Source of the DNA: Bradyrhizobiaceae bacterium
Lineage (GTDB): Bacteria > Pseudomonadota > Alphaproteobacteria > Rhizobiales > Xanthobacteraceae
Assembly (NCBI GenBank): GCA_020544565.1
Contig: CP078014.1
Span: 186,001 to 250,000 of the forward strand
DNA length: 64,000 nucleotides
Direction of reading: 5' to 3'
The position numbers were made by a program, and so were the translations under genes. A model generated the notes under the pieces. It had not been told where the DNA came from. It was given only the letters and a program-made list of their open reading frames with translations, and did not search any database. This document shows, one piece after another, positions 18,361-28,534 of the stretch; the stretch's first letter is position 1; every line of letters starts with the position of its first letter.

Positions 18361-19494
18361 GTGATTCACCTCGCTTCGCTGCCGTTCGATCTCGACTCCA
18401 TCCTGGAGGGGCTGCGACCCTGGATCGAATGCGAGAGCCCGACCTGGGACGCCATAGCCGTCAATCGCATGCTGGCGCTCGCGGCGCGCGACATGGCGAT
18501 CGCCGGCGCCTCCGTCGAGACCATTGCCGGGCGTCAGGGCTTCGGCGGCTGTGTCCGCGCCCGGTTTCCGCATCCGAAGCAGGGCCAGCCCGGGATCCTG
18601 ATCGCCGGGCACATGGACACGGTGCACCCGGTCGGGACGCTCGAGAGGCTGCCGTGGCGGCGCGAGGGCGGGAAGTGCTATGGTCCCGGCATTCTCGACA
18701 TGAAGGGCGGCAACTACGCGGCGCTGGAGGCGATCCGGCAATTGGCCAAAGCGTCGATTGCGACGCCGCTGCCGGTCACGGTGCTGTTCACGCCGGACGA
18801 GGAGGTCGGCACGCCGAGCACCCGCGATCTCATCGAGGCCGAGGCCGCGCGCAACAAATACGTGCTGGTGCCGGAGCCGGCGTTCCGCAATGCCGGCGTC
18901 ACCACCGGCCGCTACGCCATCGCGCGCTTCAATCTTGAAGCCGCCGGCAGGCCAAGCCATGCCGGGGCGGCGCTGAGCGCGGGGCGCTCCGCCATCCGCG
19001 AAATGGCGCGCCAGATCATCGCCATCGACGCCATGACCAGCGAGGATTGCACCTTCAGCGTCGGCGTTGTCCACGGCGGGCAGTGGGTGAATTGCGTGGC
19101 GTCAAGCTGTCGCGGCGAGGCGCTGAGCATGGCCAAGCGCCAGGCCGATCTGGATCGCGGCGTGGAGCGCATGCTGGCCTTGTCCGGCACCGGCAATGAC
19201 GTCACCTTCACCGTGACGCGCGGCGTCACCCGCCCGGTGTGGGAGCCTGATGCCGGCACCATGGCGCTTTATGAAAAGGCCCGCGCCGTTGCCGCCACTA
19301 TCGGCCTCGATCTCATCCATGGCAGCTCGGGCGGCGGTTCGGACGGCAATTTCACCGGTGCCATGGGCATTCCGACGCTGGATGGCCTCGGCGTGCGCGG
19401 TGCCGACTATCACACCCTCAACGAACATATCGAGGTGGACAGCCTGATCGAGCGTGGCCGGTTGATGGCCGGTCTGCTCGCCAGCCTCGATTGA
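18361..19494 (+). CDS. M20 family metallopeptidase, carboxypeptidase G2-like
   Basis: A 377-aa di-zinc peptidase. Metal and catalytic motifs are GHMDTVHP (His, Asp), DMKGG, the catalytic Glu in PDEEVGT, and a C-terminal His in YHTLNEHIE. The glutamate-carboxypeptidase subgroup removes C-terminal Glu from folate-like or N-acyl substrates. It starts with GTG at 18361, preceded by AAGGGAACG at good spacing. A longer open frame upstream carries no family-like residues. The next gene is another M20 enzyme 47 nt away, so the pair is likely one operon for amide or peptide hydrolysis. Confidence 0.9.
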   Translation: MIHLASLPFDLDSILEGLRPWIECESPTWDAIAVNRMLALAARDMAIAGASVETIAGRQGFGGCVRARFPHPKQGQPGILIAGHMDTVHPVGTLERLPWRREGGKCYGPGILDMKGGNYAALEAIRQLAKASIATPLPVTVLFTPDEEVGTPSTRDLIEAEAARNKYVLVPEPAFRNAGVTTGRYAIARFNLEAAGRPSHAGAALSAGRSAIREMARQIIAIDAMTSEDCTFSVGVVHGGQWVNCVASSCRGEALSMAKRQADLDRGVERMLALSGTGNDVTFTVTRGVTRPVWEPDAGTMALYEKARAVAATIGLDLIHGSSGGGSDGNFTGAMGIPTLDGLGVRGADYHTLNEHIEVDSLIERGRLMAGLLASLD

Positions 19495-19541
19495 TGGGCC
19501 GCAGGCCCGGGCCGCCGTTTCTCCAACAGGATCAACCACCG

Positions 19542-20717
19542 ATGCCGAATATCGACCTGATCGATAGCTTTGCCGACGACCTGACCGCCATCCGCCGCGA
19601 TCTTCATGCCCATCCCGAAATCGGTTTCGAGGAGCATCGCACCTCCGGCATCGTCGCCGAGAAACTGGCGCAATGGGGCATCGAGGTGCATCGTGGACTC
19701 GGCGGCACCGGCGTGGTCGGCCTCTTGAAGGGCAAGGGCGATGGCACCAAGCGCATCGGCCTGCGCGCCGACATGGACGCGCTGCCGATGGAGGAGCACA
19801 CCAATCTGCCGTGGCGCTCCACCATTCCCGGCCGCTTCCACGGCTGCGGCCATGACGGCCACACCACCATGCTGCTCGGTACCGCGCGCTATCTGGCGCA
19901 GACGCGCAATTTCGACGGCACCGTCGCCTTCATCTTCCAGCCTGCCGAGGAGGGCCTCGGCGGCGCGCGGGCGATGCTGAAGGACGGATTGTTCGAGAAA
20001 TTCCCGGTGGACGAGGTCTATGGCCTGCACAACGATCCCGATCTGAACCCCGGCCAGGTCTGCATCTTTCCTGGCGCGAGCATGGCAGGGGCGGATTTCT
20101 TCGACATCACCATCAAGGGCTATGGCAGCCATGGCGCCATGCCGCACAATGCGCGCGATCCCGTGGTGATCGCGATGACGCTGGGGCAGGCGCTGCAGAC
20201 CATCGTCAGCCGCAATGTCCATCCGCTCAAGTCGGCGGTGCTGTCGATCACCCAGATTCACGCGGGTGCCGCCTATAACGTCATTCCCGGCGAAGCGAAA
20301 CTCGCGGGCACCGTGCGCGCCTTCGCCGACAACGTCCGCCAGCAGGTCCGCACCCGCATGCGCGCCATCGCCGCTGGGATGGCGGCAGCTTTCGAGGTCG
20401 AGATCGAGGTGGATATCCGCGATATCTTTTCGGTGCTGGTCAACCACGAGGAGCCCTCCCAGATCGTGGCCGAGGTGGCGCGCGGCGTGGTCGGCGGGGA
20501 CAACGTAATCACCACGCCGCGGCCCAGAATGGGCAGCGAGGATTTCGCCGATATGCTGCAGGCTGTGCCGGGCGCCTATTTCTGGCTCGGGCACGACGGC
20601 TCGGTGCCGCTGCACAATCCGGGCTACATTTTCGACGACAAGATGTTGCCGGTGGGGGCGAGCCTGTTCTCCCGCCTGATCGAGAGGCGGATGCCGCTGG
20701 CGCAGATGCAGGCGTGA
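19542..20717 (+). CDS. M20D amidohydrolase (hippurate hydrolase / aminoacylase-like)
   Basis: A 391-aa cytosolic metalloenzyme that cleaves N-acyl amino acids. Metal ligands are in GCGHDGHTTML and QPAEEGLGGA; other family motifs are DLHAHPEIGFEEH, GLRADMDALPMEE and GSHGAMPHNARDP. The C-terminal GSEDFADML completes the signature. It is in the same orientation as the carboxypeptidase G2-like gene. It converges on a hydrolase gene with a 16-nt gap. The exact acyl group is unknown; hippurate or indole-acyl amino acids are usual for the family. Confidence 0.93.
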   Translation: MPNIDLIDSFADDLTAIRRDLHAHPEIGFEEHRTSGIVAEKLAQWGIEVHRGLGGTGVVGLLKGKGDGTKRIGLRADMDALPMEEHTNLPWRSTIPGRFHGCGHDGHTTMLLGTARYLAQTRNFDGTVAFIFQPAEEGLGGARAMLKDGLFEKFPVDEVYGLHNDPDLNPGQVCIFPGASMAGADFFDITIKGYGSHGAMPHNARDPVVIAMTLGQALQTIVSRNVHPLKSAVLSITQIHAGAAYNVIPGEAKLAGTVRAFADNVRQQVRTRMRAIAAGMAAAFEVEIEVDIRDIFSVLVNHEEPSQIVAEVARGVVGGDNVITTPRPRMGSEDFADMLQAVPGAYFWLGHDGSVPLHNPGYIFDDKMLPVGASLFSRLIERRMPLAQMQA

Positions 20718-20733
20718 GGCTGTCGCGCGGCGG

Positions 20734-21579
20734 TCACATCCGTCCGGCGAGATCGCGGACCAGTTCGGTCAGCCGGCCGGCGGGCGAGGCGAGGTGCTCC
20801 AGAATGGTGAAATGGTTGTCGCCGGGGCTTTCCTCGTAGATCACCGGCAGCCCGTAGCGGGCGCGATGGGCGGCGAAACCTGCCGATTGCGCGCGCAGCA
20901 GCGGCAGTTCCGCGCTGCCCGCCGTGATCGCTACGGGCTTGTCGATGCCGCCCGTCTGCAACAGGGGCGAGTTGGCGCGGATGGTGGCGTCGTCCAGATC
21001 GAGCTTGGCGTTGAGGTAGCTGTGGCGGATCGGTTCGAGATCGTAGACGCCGCTGATCAGCAGCGCGGCTTTGACATGCGGATGGCCGAGCGCCATGGCC
21101 GACAGATGCGCGCCGGCCGACCAGCCCGACACCATGATCCGCTCCGGATCGCCGCCGAGCGCAGGCAGTTCGCGGGCCAGATGATCGAGGCCGGCGTGGA
21201 TCTCCTCCACGATCTGGCCGAGCCTGACGTCGGGCGCGAGCGTATAGCCGATCAGGGCGACGTCGATGCCGTGCGCCAGCGGGCCTGCGGCGCAGAAGGT
21301 GAAATTTTCCTTGGCGCGCCCCTGCCAGTAGCCGCCATGGATGAAGACCAGGGTGGGGCCACGCCGGCCGGTGGTTAGCAGGTCGATGCGGTTGCGCTCG
21401 CGCGGGCCGTAGCGCAGGTCGAGAGACTGGGGATGGTGCGCGCGCATCTGCGCCGAGCGAAGTTCCCAGTCCGCGAAGACGTTCGCCGGGTCCCCCACGG
21501 CGAGGCCGTTGTTCAGTCCTTGATCGAGTTGATCTCGTGTCAGCGTGCGCCAGTCCGGCGCATCGGCGGGCGTGCTCAT
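20734..21579 (-). CDS. alpha/beta hydrolase, kynurenine formamidase-like
   Basis: A 281-aa alpha/beta hydrolase. The oxyanion motif HGGYW (FIHGGYWQGRAKEN) and the nucleophile elbow GWSAGAH match the esterase/arylformamidase group. The C-terminal GDNHFTILE holds the catalytic His. Arylformamidase (N-formylkynurenine to kynurenine) is the nearest named activity, but no other kynurenine-pathway gene is nearby, so a general ester or amide hydrolase is equally possible. The ATG at 21579 is unambiguous. It lies 88 nt downstream of an MFS gene on the same strand and is probably co-transcribed with it. Confidence 0.88.
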   Translation of the reverse strand: MSTPADAPDWRTLTRDQLDQGLNNGLAVGDPANVFADWELRSAQMRAHHPQSLDLRYGPRERNRIDLLTTGRRGPTLVFIHGGYWQGRAKENFTFCAAGPLAHGIDVALIGYTLAPDVRLGQIVEEIHAGLDHLARELPALGGDPERIMVSGWSAGAHLSAMALGHPHVKAALLISGVYDLEPIRHSYLNAKLDLDDATIRANSPLLQTGGIDKPVAITAGSAELPLLRAQSAGFAAHRARYGLPVIYEESPGDNHFTILEHLASPAGRLTELVRDLAGRM

Positions 21580-21667
21580 CTCTCAACCTTTCGCAACGGC
21601 AGGGCGGAACATCCGGGGTCGCCATGATCGCAACCGCTGTCCGCCAGTGCAAGCGTCACGACCATAG

Positions 21668-22882
21668 TCACTCCCTCAGCGTCCGCATGGCGAGAAATGG
21701 AATCATGCCGAGCACGACGTTGATCAGCGCGAACAGCAGCAGCGGGTCGTAGCTGCCGGTGAGATCGTGAATGAGGCCGCCGCTCCACGAGCCGATCGCC
21801 GCGCCGAGGCCGCTGCCGATGGAGATCGCGCCGAAGATGGTGCCGACCCGTCGGCCGCGGAAGATGCGCATGGCGGTGGCGGTGATCAGCGGGCCGCGCG
21901 AGCCGAGGGTGGCGCCGAAGCAGATCACGAAGCCGGCGAGCAGCGGCAGGTTGGGATAGATGCGCAGCAGGCGCAGCAGCACGATGCCGAGGATCGAGAA
22001 GGCGTAGCTGACCAGCACCGAGCGGCGGCGGCCGATCACGCTGTCGAGCCATGTCACTGACAGCATGCCCGCCAGCATCACCACCCCGCTGAAACCCCAG
22101 GCGGTGGCGGCCTGCAGCGGGGCGAAGCCCGCATCCACCAGATAGGCCACGATCTGCGCCGAGATGGCGTACATGCCGACCGCGGTGAAGAAGAAGGTGC
22201 TGAACAAGCCCCAGAACGCCGAGTGGCGCATGGCGGCGGCAACGGTCCAGTCCTCGCCGGGCAGGTCGGCCGCGGCCGTTCGGGTCACCTTGGCCGATCC
22301 CGCCGCGAAACGTTTCCACGGCAGGAGCAGCAGCGGCACCAGCAGCACCAGCATGGCCGTGCCGAAGATCTGGTAGGCGCTGCGCCAGCCGACGCGTTCG
22401 ATCAGCACCTGCGACAGGGGCAGAATGGCGAGCACGCCCGCCCCCGTGGCAGAATAGACCACGGCCATGGCCGTGGTCAGCCGCGCCCCGAACCAGCGCC
22501 CGAGCAGGATCGAGTGCGACACGTTGCCGAGGCAGGCCACGCCAATGCCGACGCACAGGCCGAGGCTGAGCTGGAACTGCCACAGGCGTTCCGCCGCGCT
22601 CGCCACCAGAAACGCGCCGCCGATCAGGGCCATGCCCAGCGCGAACACCGTGCGCGGCCCGGAATGATCGAACAGCCGCCCGATCACGGGGGCGGACAGG
22701 CCGCCGATCAGCGCCGCCATGGAATAGATCGACACCACCTCGGCCCGATCCCAGCCGAAGGTCTGCGAGATCGGTAGCAGGAATACGGTGAAGCTTTCAC
22801 CGAACCCGCGCCCGATCACCGCCAGCGCGAAGCACAATGCGAGCACGACCAGCGCGGTCTGTGTCGGCTTCGCGGCGGTCAT
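21668..22882 (-). CDS. MFS transporter, oxalate/formate-antiporter-like
   Basis: A 404-aa, 12-segment major facilitator. The N-terminus LALCFALAVIGRGFGESF and the loop YSMAALIGGLSAPVIGRLFD resemble the OFA/monocarboxylate branch. The central loop is hydrophilic (residues about 190-215). ATG 22882 is used; an in-frame GTG at 22918 would add 12 residues, and neither has a strong Shine-Dalgarno. It precedes the formamidase-like hydrolase, which suggests uptake of that enzyme's substrate or an organic acid. Confidence 0.88.
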   Translation of the reverse strand: MTAAKPTQTALVVLALCFALAVIGRGFGESFTVFLLPISQTFGWDRAEVVSIYSMAALIGGLSAPVIGRLFDHSGPRTVFALGMALIGGAFLVASAAERLWQFQLSLGLCVGIGVACLGNVSHSILLGRWFGARLTTAMAVVYSATGAGVLAILPLSQVLIERVGWRSAYQIFGTAMLVLLVPLLLLPWKRFAAGSAKVTRTAAADLPGEDWTVAAAMRHSAFWGLFSTFFFTAVGMYAISAQIVAYLVDAGFAPLQAATAWGFSGVVMLAGMLSVTWLDSVIGRRRSVLVSYAFSILGIVLLRLLRIYPNLPLLAGFVICFGATLGSRGPLITATAMRIFRGRRVGTIFGAISIGSGLGAAIGSWSGGLIHDLTGSYDPLLLFALINVVLGMIPFLAMRTLRE

Positions 22883-23090
22883 TGGGGGGACACAAGCGGG
22901 GAAAGGCGCGTCATGCACCCTATGAACCGCATTTTGGCGGCAGGGAGCAGGGGCAGTTTTCGAATGCGCCTATGCAACGGCGCGCGCGGGGGCTGCCGCC
23001 GCCCCGCTTGCCGCGTCCGGAAAATGCCTGCAAGAGAGAGGAAGCTGGCAGGGCCTTCCTGTCGCGGAATCAACCTGTCTGGAGAATGTC

Positions 23091-23486
23091 ATGAGCGGAA
23101 ACAGCGAGCAATTCGAGAAGGGCCTGGCGGTGCGGCGCGAGGTGCTGGGCAAGGACTATGTCGACAACAGCCTGGCCAAGGCCGACGATTTCATGATGGC
23201 GTTCCAGAACATCACCACCGAATGGTGCTGGGGTTATGCCTGGACCCGGCCGGGCCTCGAGCGCAAGACGCGCAGCATGCTCAACCTCGCGATGCTGACG
23301 GCCCTGAGCAAGCCCGCCGAACTCAAGCTGCATGTGAAGGGCGCGCTGGCCAACGGCGTCAGCGTCGACGAGATCAAGGAAATCCTGCTGCATGCCACGG
23401 TCTATTGCGGCATTCCTTCCGGCCTCGAAGCCTTCAAGGCCGCCCATGAGGTGCTGACCGCCGAGGGCGCGCTGCAGAAGAAATAA
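23091..23486 (+). CDS. carboxymuconolactone decarboxylase family protein
   Basis: A 131-aa CMD/AhpD-fold protein, helical and normally oligomeric. It resembles 4-carboxymuconolactone decarboxylase (PcaC) in length and in the motifs RPGLERKTRSMLNLAML and EIKEILLHATVYCGIPSG. The single Cys at about residue 104 and adjacent His are in the usual place, and there is no CxxC, so it is not a peroxidase of the AhpD type. No pca genes are adjacent; it converges on a branched-chain-type ABC operon. The substrate is unknown, but an aromatic-acid-derived lactone is plausible. Confidence 0.88.
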   Translation: MSGNSEQFEKGLAVRREVLGKDYVDNSLAKADDFMMAFQNITTEWCWGYAWTRPGLERKTRSMLNLAMLTALSKPAELKLHVKGALANGVSVDEIKEILLHATVYCGIPSGLEAFKAAHEVLTAEGALQKK

Positions 23487-23531
23487 CGGCCGTCCTTGCC
23501 GACGCGGAGCGCTGTCCGCTCCTGAACGCCA

Positions 23532-23558
23532 CGAAGCGGTCCATCATGGATCGCTTCG
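23532..23558. terminator. hairpin between convergent CMD and livF genes
   Basis: CGAAGCGGTCCAT and ATGGATCGCTTCG are inverted arms of 13 nt around a single C, with one G-U pair. It lies 45 nt after the CMD stop and 38 nt after the livF stop. There is no T-tract, so a terminator role is probable but not certain. Confidence 0.5.
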
Positions 23559-23596
23559 CGGCGGTGGCCTCGCCGTGGCCGGCGGGCGCGCGTTCG

Positions 23597-24293
<697 letters not shown>

Positions 24294-24307
<14 letters not shown>

Positions 24308-25037
24308 GCTCGTCCTCCGTCTTGCCGATATAGGCTTCGACCACCTTCGGGTTCTTGACGATCTCCTCCGGCGGGCCGATGGCGATGACCTCGCCGAAGT
24401 TCATCGCGATCACGCGCGACACCAGCGCCATGAATTCGCGCAGCTTGTGTTCGATCAGCAGGATGGTCAGGTTTTCCTCGCGATGCAGGCGTTTGATGAG
24501 TTGGGCGAGAGGTTCGATCTCGCTCGAGCCGAGGCCGGCGAAGGGCTCGTCGAGCAGCAGCAGGTCCGGCCGGGTGGCCAGCGCGCGTGCGATTTCGAGC
24601 CGGCGCAGGTCGCCATAGGGCAGGGTCTCGACCGGCTCGGCGCCGCGGCCGCCGAGGCCGACCTGTTCGAGCAGATGGCGGGCGCGCTCCTCCTTGTCGA
24701 CGTCGCCATGGGCGCGCGGCGACAGGCACGCGACCACGACGTTCTCGAGAAGGTTCATGCCGACGAACGGACGGCAGAGCTGGAAGGTGCGCGCCATGCC
24801 GCGGTTGACGATCTTGTAGGGCGCGAGGCCCTGCATGCGTTCGCCGTTGAACATCACCGTGCCGTTGGTCGGCGGGATGAAGCCGGTGAGGAGGTTGAAC
24901 AGCGTGGTTTTGCCCGCGCCGTTCGGACCGAGGATGCCGGTCAGCTCGCCCTTCTCCAGCTTGAAGGTGACATCCTTCACGGCGGTCAGTCCGCCGAAGC
25001 GCTTGGTCAGGCCGTTGACTTCGAGAAGGGCTGTCAT
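24294..25037 (-). CDS. livG: branched-chain amino acid-type ABC transporter ATPase LivG
   Basis: A 247-aa ATPase partner of LivF. Walker A GPNGAGKTTLF, signature region LPYGDLRRLEIARAL (the LSGG is degenerate, as in many LivG), Walker B LLLLDEPFAGLG and switch LLIEHK are present. The start ATG overlaps the livM stop (ATGA at 25034-25037); its own end overlaps livF by 14 nt, so the two ATPases are made in step. Confidence 0.95.
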
Positions 25038-25963
25038 CGGAAGCGCTCCGTCAGCCGGCGCCAGGCCGGCGCGATCATGCCGTTCGGCAGGAAGAACAGG
25101 ATCAGGATCAGGGTCAGGGTGTAGATCCACAGGCGGTATTCGCCGAAGCCGCGCAGCATCTCGGTCAGGAGCGTGAGCAGGATCGCCGCAATCGCCGCGC
25201 CGTAGATCGAGCCGATGCCGCCGACGTAGCACATGATGATGATGGTGATCGACACCACCACCGAGAACAGCGGCGGCGAGACCTGAAGCTGGTAGTGCGC
25301 GTAGAGCGCGCCGCCGAGGCCGGCGAAGGCGGCGCTGATCATCAGCGAGGCGATCTTGTAGAACGTCACGTTGATGCCCGCCGCCTGGCAGGTGGCTTCG
25401 TCGCCGCGGATCGCCCGCAGCAGGAGGCCCCAGTGCGAATGGGCCAGCAGCGTCAGGATGATGACGGTGACCACCAGGATTGCCAGCGCGAACCAGTAGA
25501 AATACAGCGGCGAGCGCATCAGCGGTTCGAGGCCGTAAAGACCCTCCTCGCCGCCGGTGTATTCCCAGAAGATCAGGCAGAGGCGCTGCAGGATCGCCGA
25601 CGCCGACAGCATCGCCAAAGCGAAATACGGGCCGCGCAGGCGCAACGTCGGAAAGCCGACGATAATGGCGAAGGTCACCGCGACCACCACCGCCGTAGGC
25701 AGGCTGTACCAGGGATTGGCGGACCAGATCGTGGCGAGGAAGCCGGCGGTGTAGGCGCCCGCACCGATGAACAGCGAGTGGCCGAAATTCTCGCGTCCGG
25801 TGAGGCCGGACATGAAGTCCCAGCTCGATGCCCAGATGCCATAGATGACGCAGACGGTGAGCACACCGGTGAGGTAGTTGCTGGCGGCGAACACCGGGGC
25901 GAGCGCGAGAATGGCGACGACCACGATGCCGCCGGCGATGTCGATCAACGAGATGCTTCGCAT
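25034..25963 (-). CDS. livM: branched-chain amino acid-type ABC transporter permease LivM
   Basis: A 309-aa inner-membrane permease with about ten segments. Typical LivM features are the internal SGLTGRENFGHSLFIGAGAY and the loop RAIRGDEATCQAAGIN, which contacts the ATPases. It follows livH with a 1-nt gap and overlaps livG by 4 nt. Confidence 0.95.
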   Translation of the reverse strand: MRSISLIDIAGGIVVVAILALAPVFAASNYLTGVLTVCVIYGIWASSWDFMSGLTGRENFGHSLFIGAGAYTAGFLATIWSANPWYSLPTAVVVAVTFAIIVGFPTLRLRGPYFALAMLSASAILQRLCLIFWEYTGGEEGLYGLEPLMRSPLYFYWFALAILVVTVIILTLLAHSHWGLLLRAIRGDEATCQAAGINVTFYKIASLMISAAFAGLGGALYAHYQLQVSPPLFSVVVSITIIIMCYVGGIGSIYGAAIAAILLTLLTEMLRGFGEYRLWIYTLTLILILFFLPNGMIAPAWRRLTERFR

Positions 25964-25964
25964 G

Positions 25965-26819
25965 TCAGAACGCCGCCCGGCGTCCGAGAATTCCGGACGG
26001 CCTTATCATGAGGGTGACGACGACGGCGACCAGCGACACCAGTTCGGTCCACGAAGTGGAGATCAGATAGGCGACGATGGTTTCCGAATAGCCGAGAATG
26101 AGCGAAGCGATGATGCTTCCGGGAATGGAGCCGAGGCCGCCGACGATGACGATGGCGAACGCCTTCACCATCGGCAGCAGGCCCATGGTCGGCTGCACGG
26201 TAAGGAAGGGCGACACCAGCACGCCCGCGAGCGCGGCGGTGCCTGCGGAAATTGCCATGACGATGGAGAAGATCCGGTTGGTGGGGATGCCCATGTACTG
26301 CGCGGCTTCCGGATCCTGCGACACCGCGAGGATCGCCGCCCCTAATCGCGTGCGCTGGATGAACAGCCACAGCAGCAGCAGCACCATCACGCCCGCGACC
26401 AGAGCAAGGAGCCGCTGGCCGCTGATGTCGACGCCGCCGATGGTCAGCTTCTCCGCGACGAAGGACGGCACGTTGCGATACTCGGAGCCGAAAATGATGA
26501 ACAGCGCCTGCTCGACCGCGAGCGACACCGCGAGCGTGATCATCAGCACCGCAAGCTGCGAGGACCGCAGCGGTCGCACCAGGTAACGCTCCATCACCAC
26601 GCCGAACAACGCGACCACCAGCACCGCGAGCGGGGCCGCCACGATCAGCGGGAGGTTCAGGATCGAGGTGAAGACATAGGCCGAATACGCGCCGAGCGCA
26701 TAAAACGCGCCGTGTGCGAGATTGAGGATGCGCGCGACGCCAAAGATCAGCGTGAAGCCCACTGCGAGCATCGCGTAGATGGCGCTGGACACCGCGCCAT
26801 AGATCAGAATTTGAAGCAT
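25965..26819 (-). CDS. livH: branched-chain amino acid-type ABC transporter permease LivH
   Basis: A 284-aa permease. The N-terminus LQILIYGAVSSAIYAMLAVG and FGVARILNLAHGAFYALGAY are hallmark LivH segments, and the ATPase-contact loop is AVSQDPEAAQYMGIP. ATG 26819 gives the family N-terminus; an open extension to 26882 adds unrelated sequence. A strong hairpin lies in the 102-nt gap after the binding-protein gene. Confidence 0.95.
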   Translation of the reverse strand: MLQILIYGAVSSAIYAMLAVGFTLIFGVARILNLAHGAFYALGAYSAYVFTSILNLPLIVAAPLAVLVVALFGVVMERYLVRPLRSSQLAVLMITLAVSLAVEQALFIIFGSEYRNVPSFVAEKLTIGGVDISGQRLLALVAGVMVLLLLWLFIQRTRLGAAILAVSQDPEAAQYMGIPTNRIFSIVMAISAGTAALAGVLVSPFLTVQPTMGLLPMVKAFAIVIVGGLGSIPGSIIASLILGYSETIVAYLISTSWTELVSLVAVVVTLMIRPSGILGRRAAF

Positions 26820-26869
26820 GACCGCCTGCTGTGATCGAACGCAAGGAGAAGGCAGAGCCTTCGGATTGC

Positions 26870-26896
26870 GCGGCCGGCGCACATGTCGCCGGCCGC
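26870..26896 (-). terminator. intercistronic hairpin between livK-like and livH genes
   Basis: GCGGCCGGCG and CGCCGGCCGC are a perfect 10-bp stem with a 7-nt loop (CACATGT), between the binding-protein stop and the permease start. It has no T-tract. The usual role of such hairpins is to stabilise the upstream mRNA or cause partial termination, so that binding protein exceeds permease. Confidence 0.65.
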
Positions 26897-26921
26897 CACT
26901 CTCACGACGTGGACGAGCGGT

Positions 26922-28142
26922 TTACTTCTTCATCCAGGGCGGCGGGATCATTTCGCCCGTGGCGGCGTCCTTCGGCCAGACCACGATGCGGGCGCCGTCC
27001 TTCTGCCACTGCGCGAACAGCAGGTTCTGCAGGCCCGGTCCGGTCTTCACGTCGTGGGTGTCGTCGAACTGGATCTTGCCGGCGATGCCGACATAGTCGG
27101 TCTTCTCAAGCTCCTTGATGACCGCGTCGGGAGCGACCGAGCCGGCGCGCCGCACAGCTTCCGCATAGACATGCACCGCGTCGTAGGCGCCGACGCCGGT
27201 ATAGACGGGAGCGGTGCCGAAGCGCTTCACGAACTCGTTCCAGAACGGCATGGTCTTGGGGGTGAGCGGAGCGGCGATGGCGAACAGGCCGACGGTTTCG
27301 CCGAGCGCCTTGCCGCCGACGCGGGAGAAGAAGTCGGCGTCCTGGCTCTTGACGTCGATGCCGCCGATCGGAACCGGAACCTGCGCGTCATGCCACTGCT
27401 TGACGAAGATGTCCGAGGAGGCGTGCGACAGGATCACGATCAGGTATTCAGCACCGCTGGCCTTGACCTTGGCGAACAGGGGGGAGAAGTCGGAGGTCGA
27501 GGTATCGAAGAACTCGGCCATCGGCACTTCCACGCCGCTCGCGATCGCGCCCTTCTTCAGGATCGGAACGAGGTCCTGCACCCACTTGGCGTTCTCGCCG
27601 ACGATGGCGACCTTCTTCATCCCCATCTCGCCCTTCAGCTTGCCGCTGATGAAGTTGACGAGCGCACGCGCCTGATGGGCGGCGTTGATCGGGGAGACAC
27701 GGAAAATGTATTTGTAGTTGTCGTAGTCGCTTTTCACCTTCGCGGTGATGGCCGGGGAGGCCGCGCCGACGCCAAGATAGATCGTCTTCGCGTTCGAGAT
27801 GTGCGGCAACTGCGCGAGCGTCACGCCGCTGGTGTAGCCGCCGATCAGCACGTCCACCTTGTCGTCGGCGGTCAGCTTCTTGATCGCCGCGATGCCCTGT
27901 TCGGGGTTCTCGGTTTCGTCGGCCACCACGATTTCGAGCTGGCGTCCGAGCAGGCCGCCCTTGGCGTTGATCTCTTCCACCGCCATCTTGGCGGCGTTCT
28001 GGGTGTCGCGCCCGACCTGGAGCTGGACCGAGGTGGGAATGCCGATCCTGATCGGCTTCTGGGCCTGGGCCAGGGCCGGGGAGGCGAAGGCTCCGGCGCT
28101 GATCATGCCTGCGGCCGTGAGCAGGCTGAGAAGTGATTTCAT
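26922..28142 (-). CDS. livK: branched-chain amino acid-type ABC substrate-binding protein
   Basis: A 406-aa periplasmic binding protein of the type-I (Leu/Ile/Val-like) fold. The signal peptide (KSLLSLLTAAGMISAGAFAS, cut after LAQA) precedes the mature IRIGIPTSVQLQVGRD. Other family segments are EEINAKGGLLGRQLEIV and GYTSGVTLAQLPHI. The AAGGAGG before ATG 28142 is strong. It heads the livKHMGF operon and determines its specificity. The closest general class includes aromatic or short-chain acid binders as well as amino acid binders, so the ligand is unresolved. Confidence 0.92.
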   Translation of the reverse strand: MKSLLSLLTAAGMISAGAFASPALAQAQKPIRIGIPTSVQLQVGRDTQNAAKMAVEEINAKGGLLGRQLEIVVADETENPEQGIAAIKKLTADDKVDVLIGGYTSGVTLAQLPHISNAKTIYLGVGAASPAITAKVKSDYDNYKYIFRVSPINAAHQARALVNFISGKLKGEMGMKKVAIVGENAKWVQDLVPILKKGAIASGVEVPMAEFFDTSTSDFSPLFAKVKASGAEYLIVILSHASSDIFVKQWHDAQVPVPIGGIDVKSQDADFFSRVGGKALGETVGLFAIAAPLTPKTMPFWNEFVKRFGTAPVYTGVGAYDAVHVYAEAVRRAGSVAPDAVIKELEKTDYVGIAGKIQFDDTHDVKTGPGLQNLLFAQWQKDGARIVVWPKDAATGEMIPPPWMKK

Positions 28143-28534
28143 GACTGAGGTTCCTCCTTGGGAGCATCCGGAATGCTTCCGGCGCTCTTCTATTATGGGT
28201 GCAGAGTGCCCAACGAAGCGAGAGCAAGTCAAGCAAAGATCGGATGTTTGAAACAGCGTGAATGCGGCGGTACTTCAGCGCGGCTTGGACGGCGCGCGCG
28301 AGCGTATTCCGCCAGCCGCTGGCAGCCTTGTTAATGTTGCGATGCCGCAAGCACCGTGTGGGCAAGCGTCCATCACAGCCTGGTTCGCAGGCAGATGGAG
28401 AGTGCGCGGCAGACGCCTTTCCACATGGAATTAGCCTTACGGATGGTTTGACATTTTACCGGAAGATGGATGTTGTGCCGCCGATAGCTTCCTGACGAAG
28501 CCACAAGAACAAGCAGTCCGGAGGACGGAACGCC
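28143..28534. promoter_or_regulatory. divergent promoter region, liv operon / TRAP operon
   Basis: These 392 nt hold no convincing gene; a 77-codon frame at 28262-28495 lacks family-like content. On the plus strand TTGACA at 28448-28453 is a perfect -35; 17 nt later TGTTGT is a weak -10, about 65 nt before dctP. GGAGGA lies before dctP. Promoters for both operons must be here. I did not find a clear operator. Confidence 0.45.

Noticed and set aside
28262..28495. 77-codon frame between the liv and TRAP operons
   Set aside because: It has no family-like content or good ribosome site, and it crosses the predicted dctP promoter.
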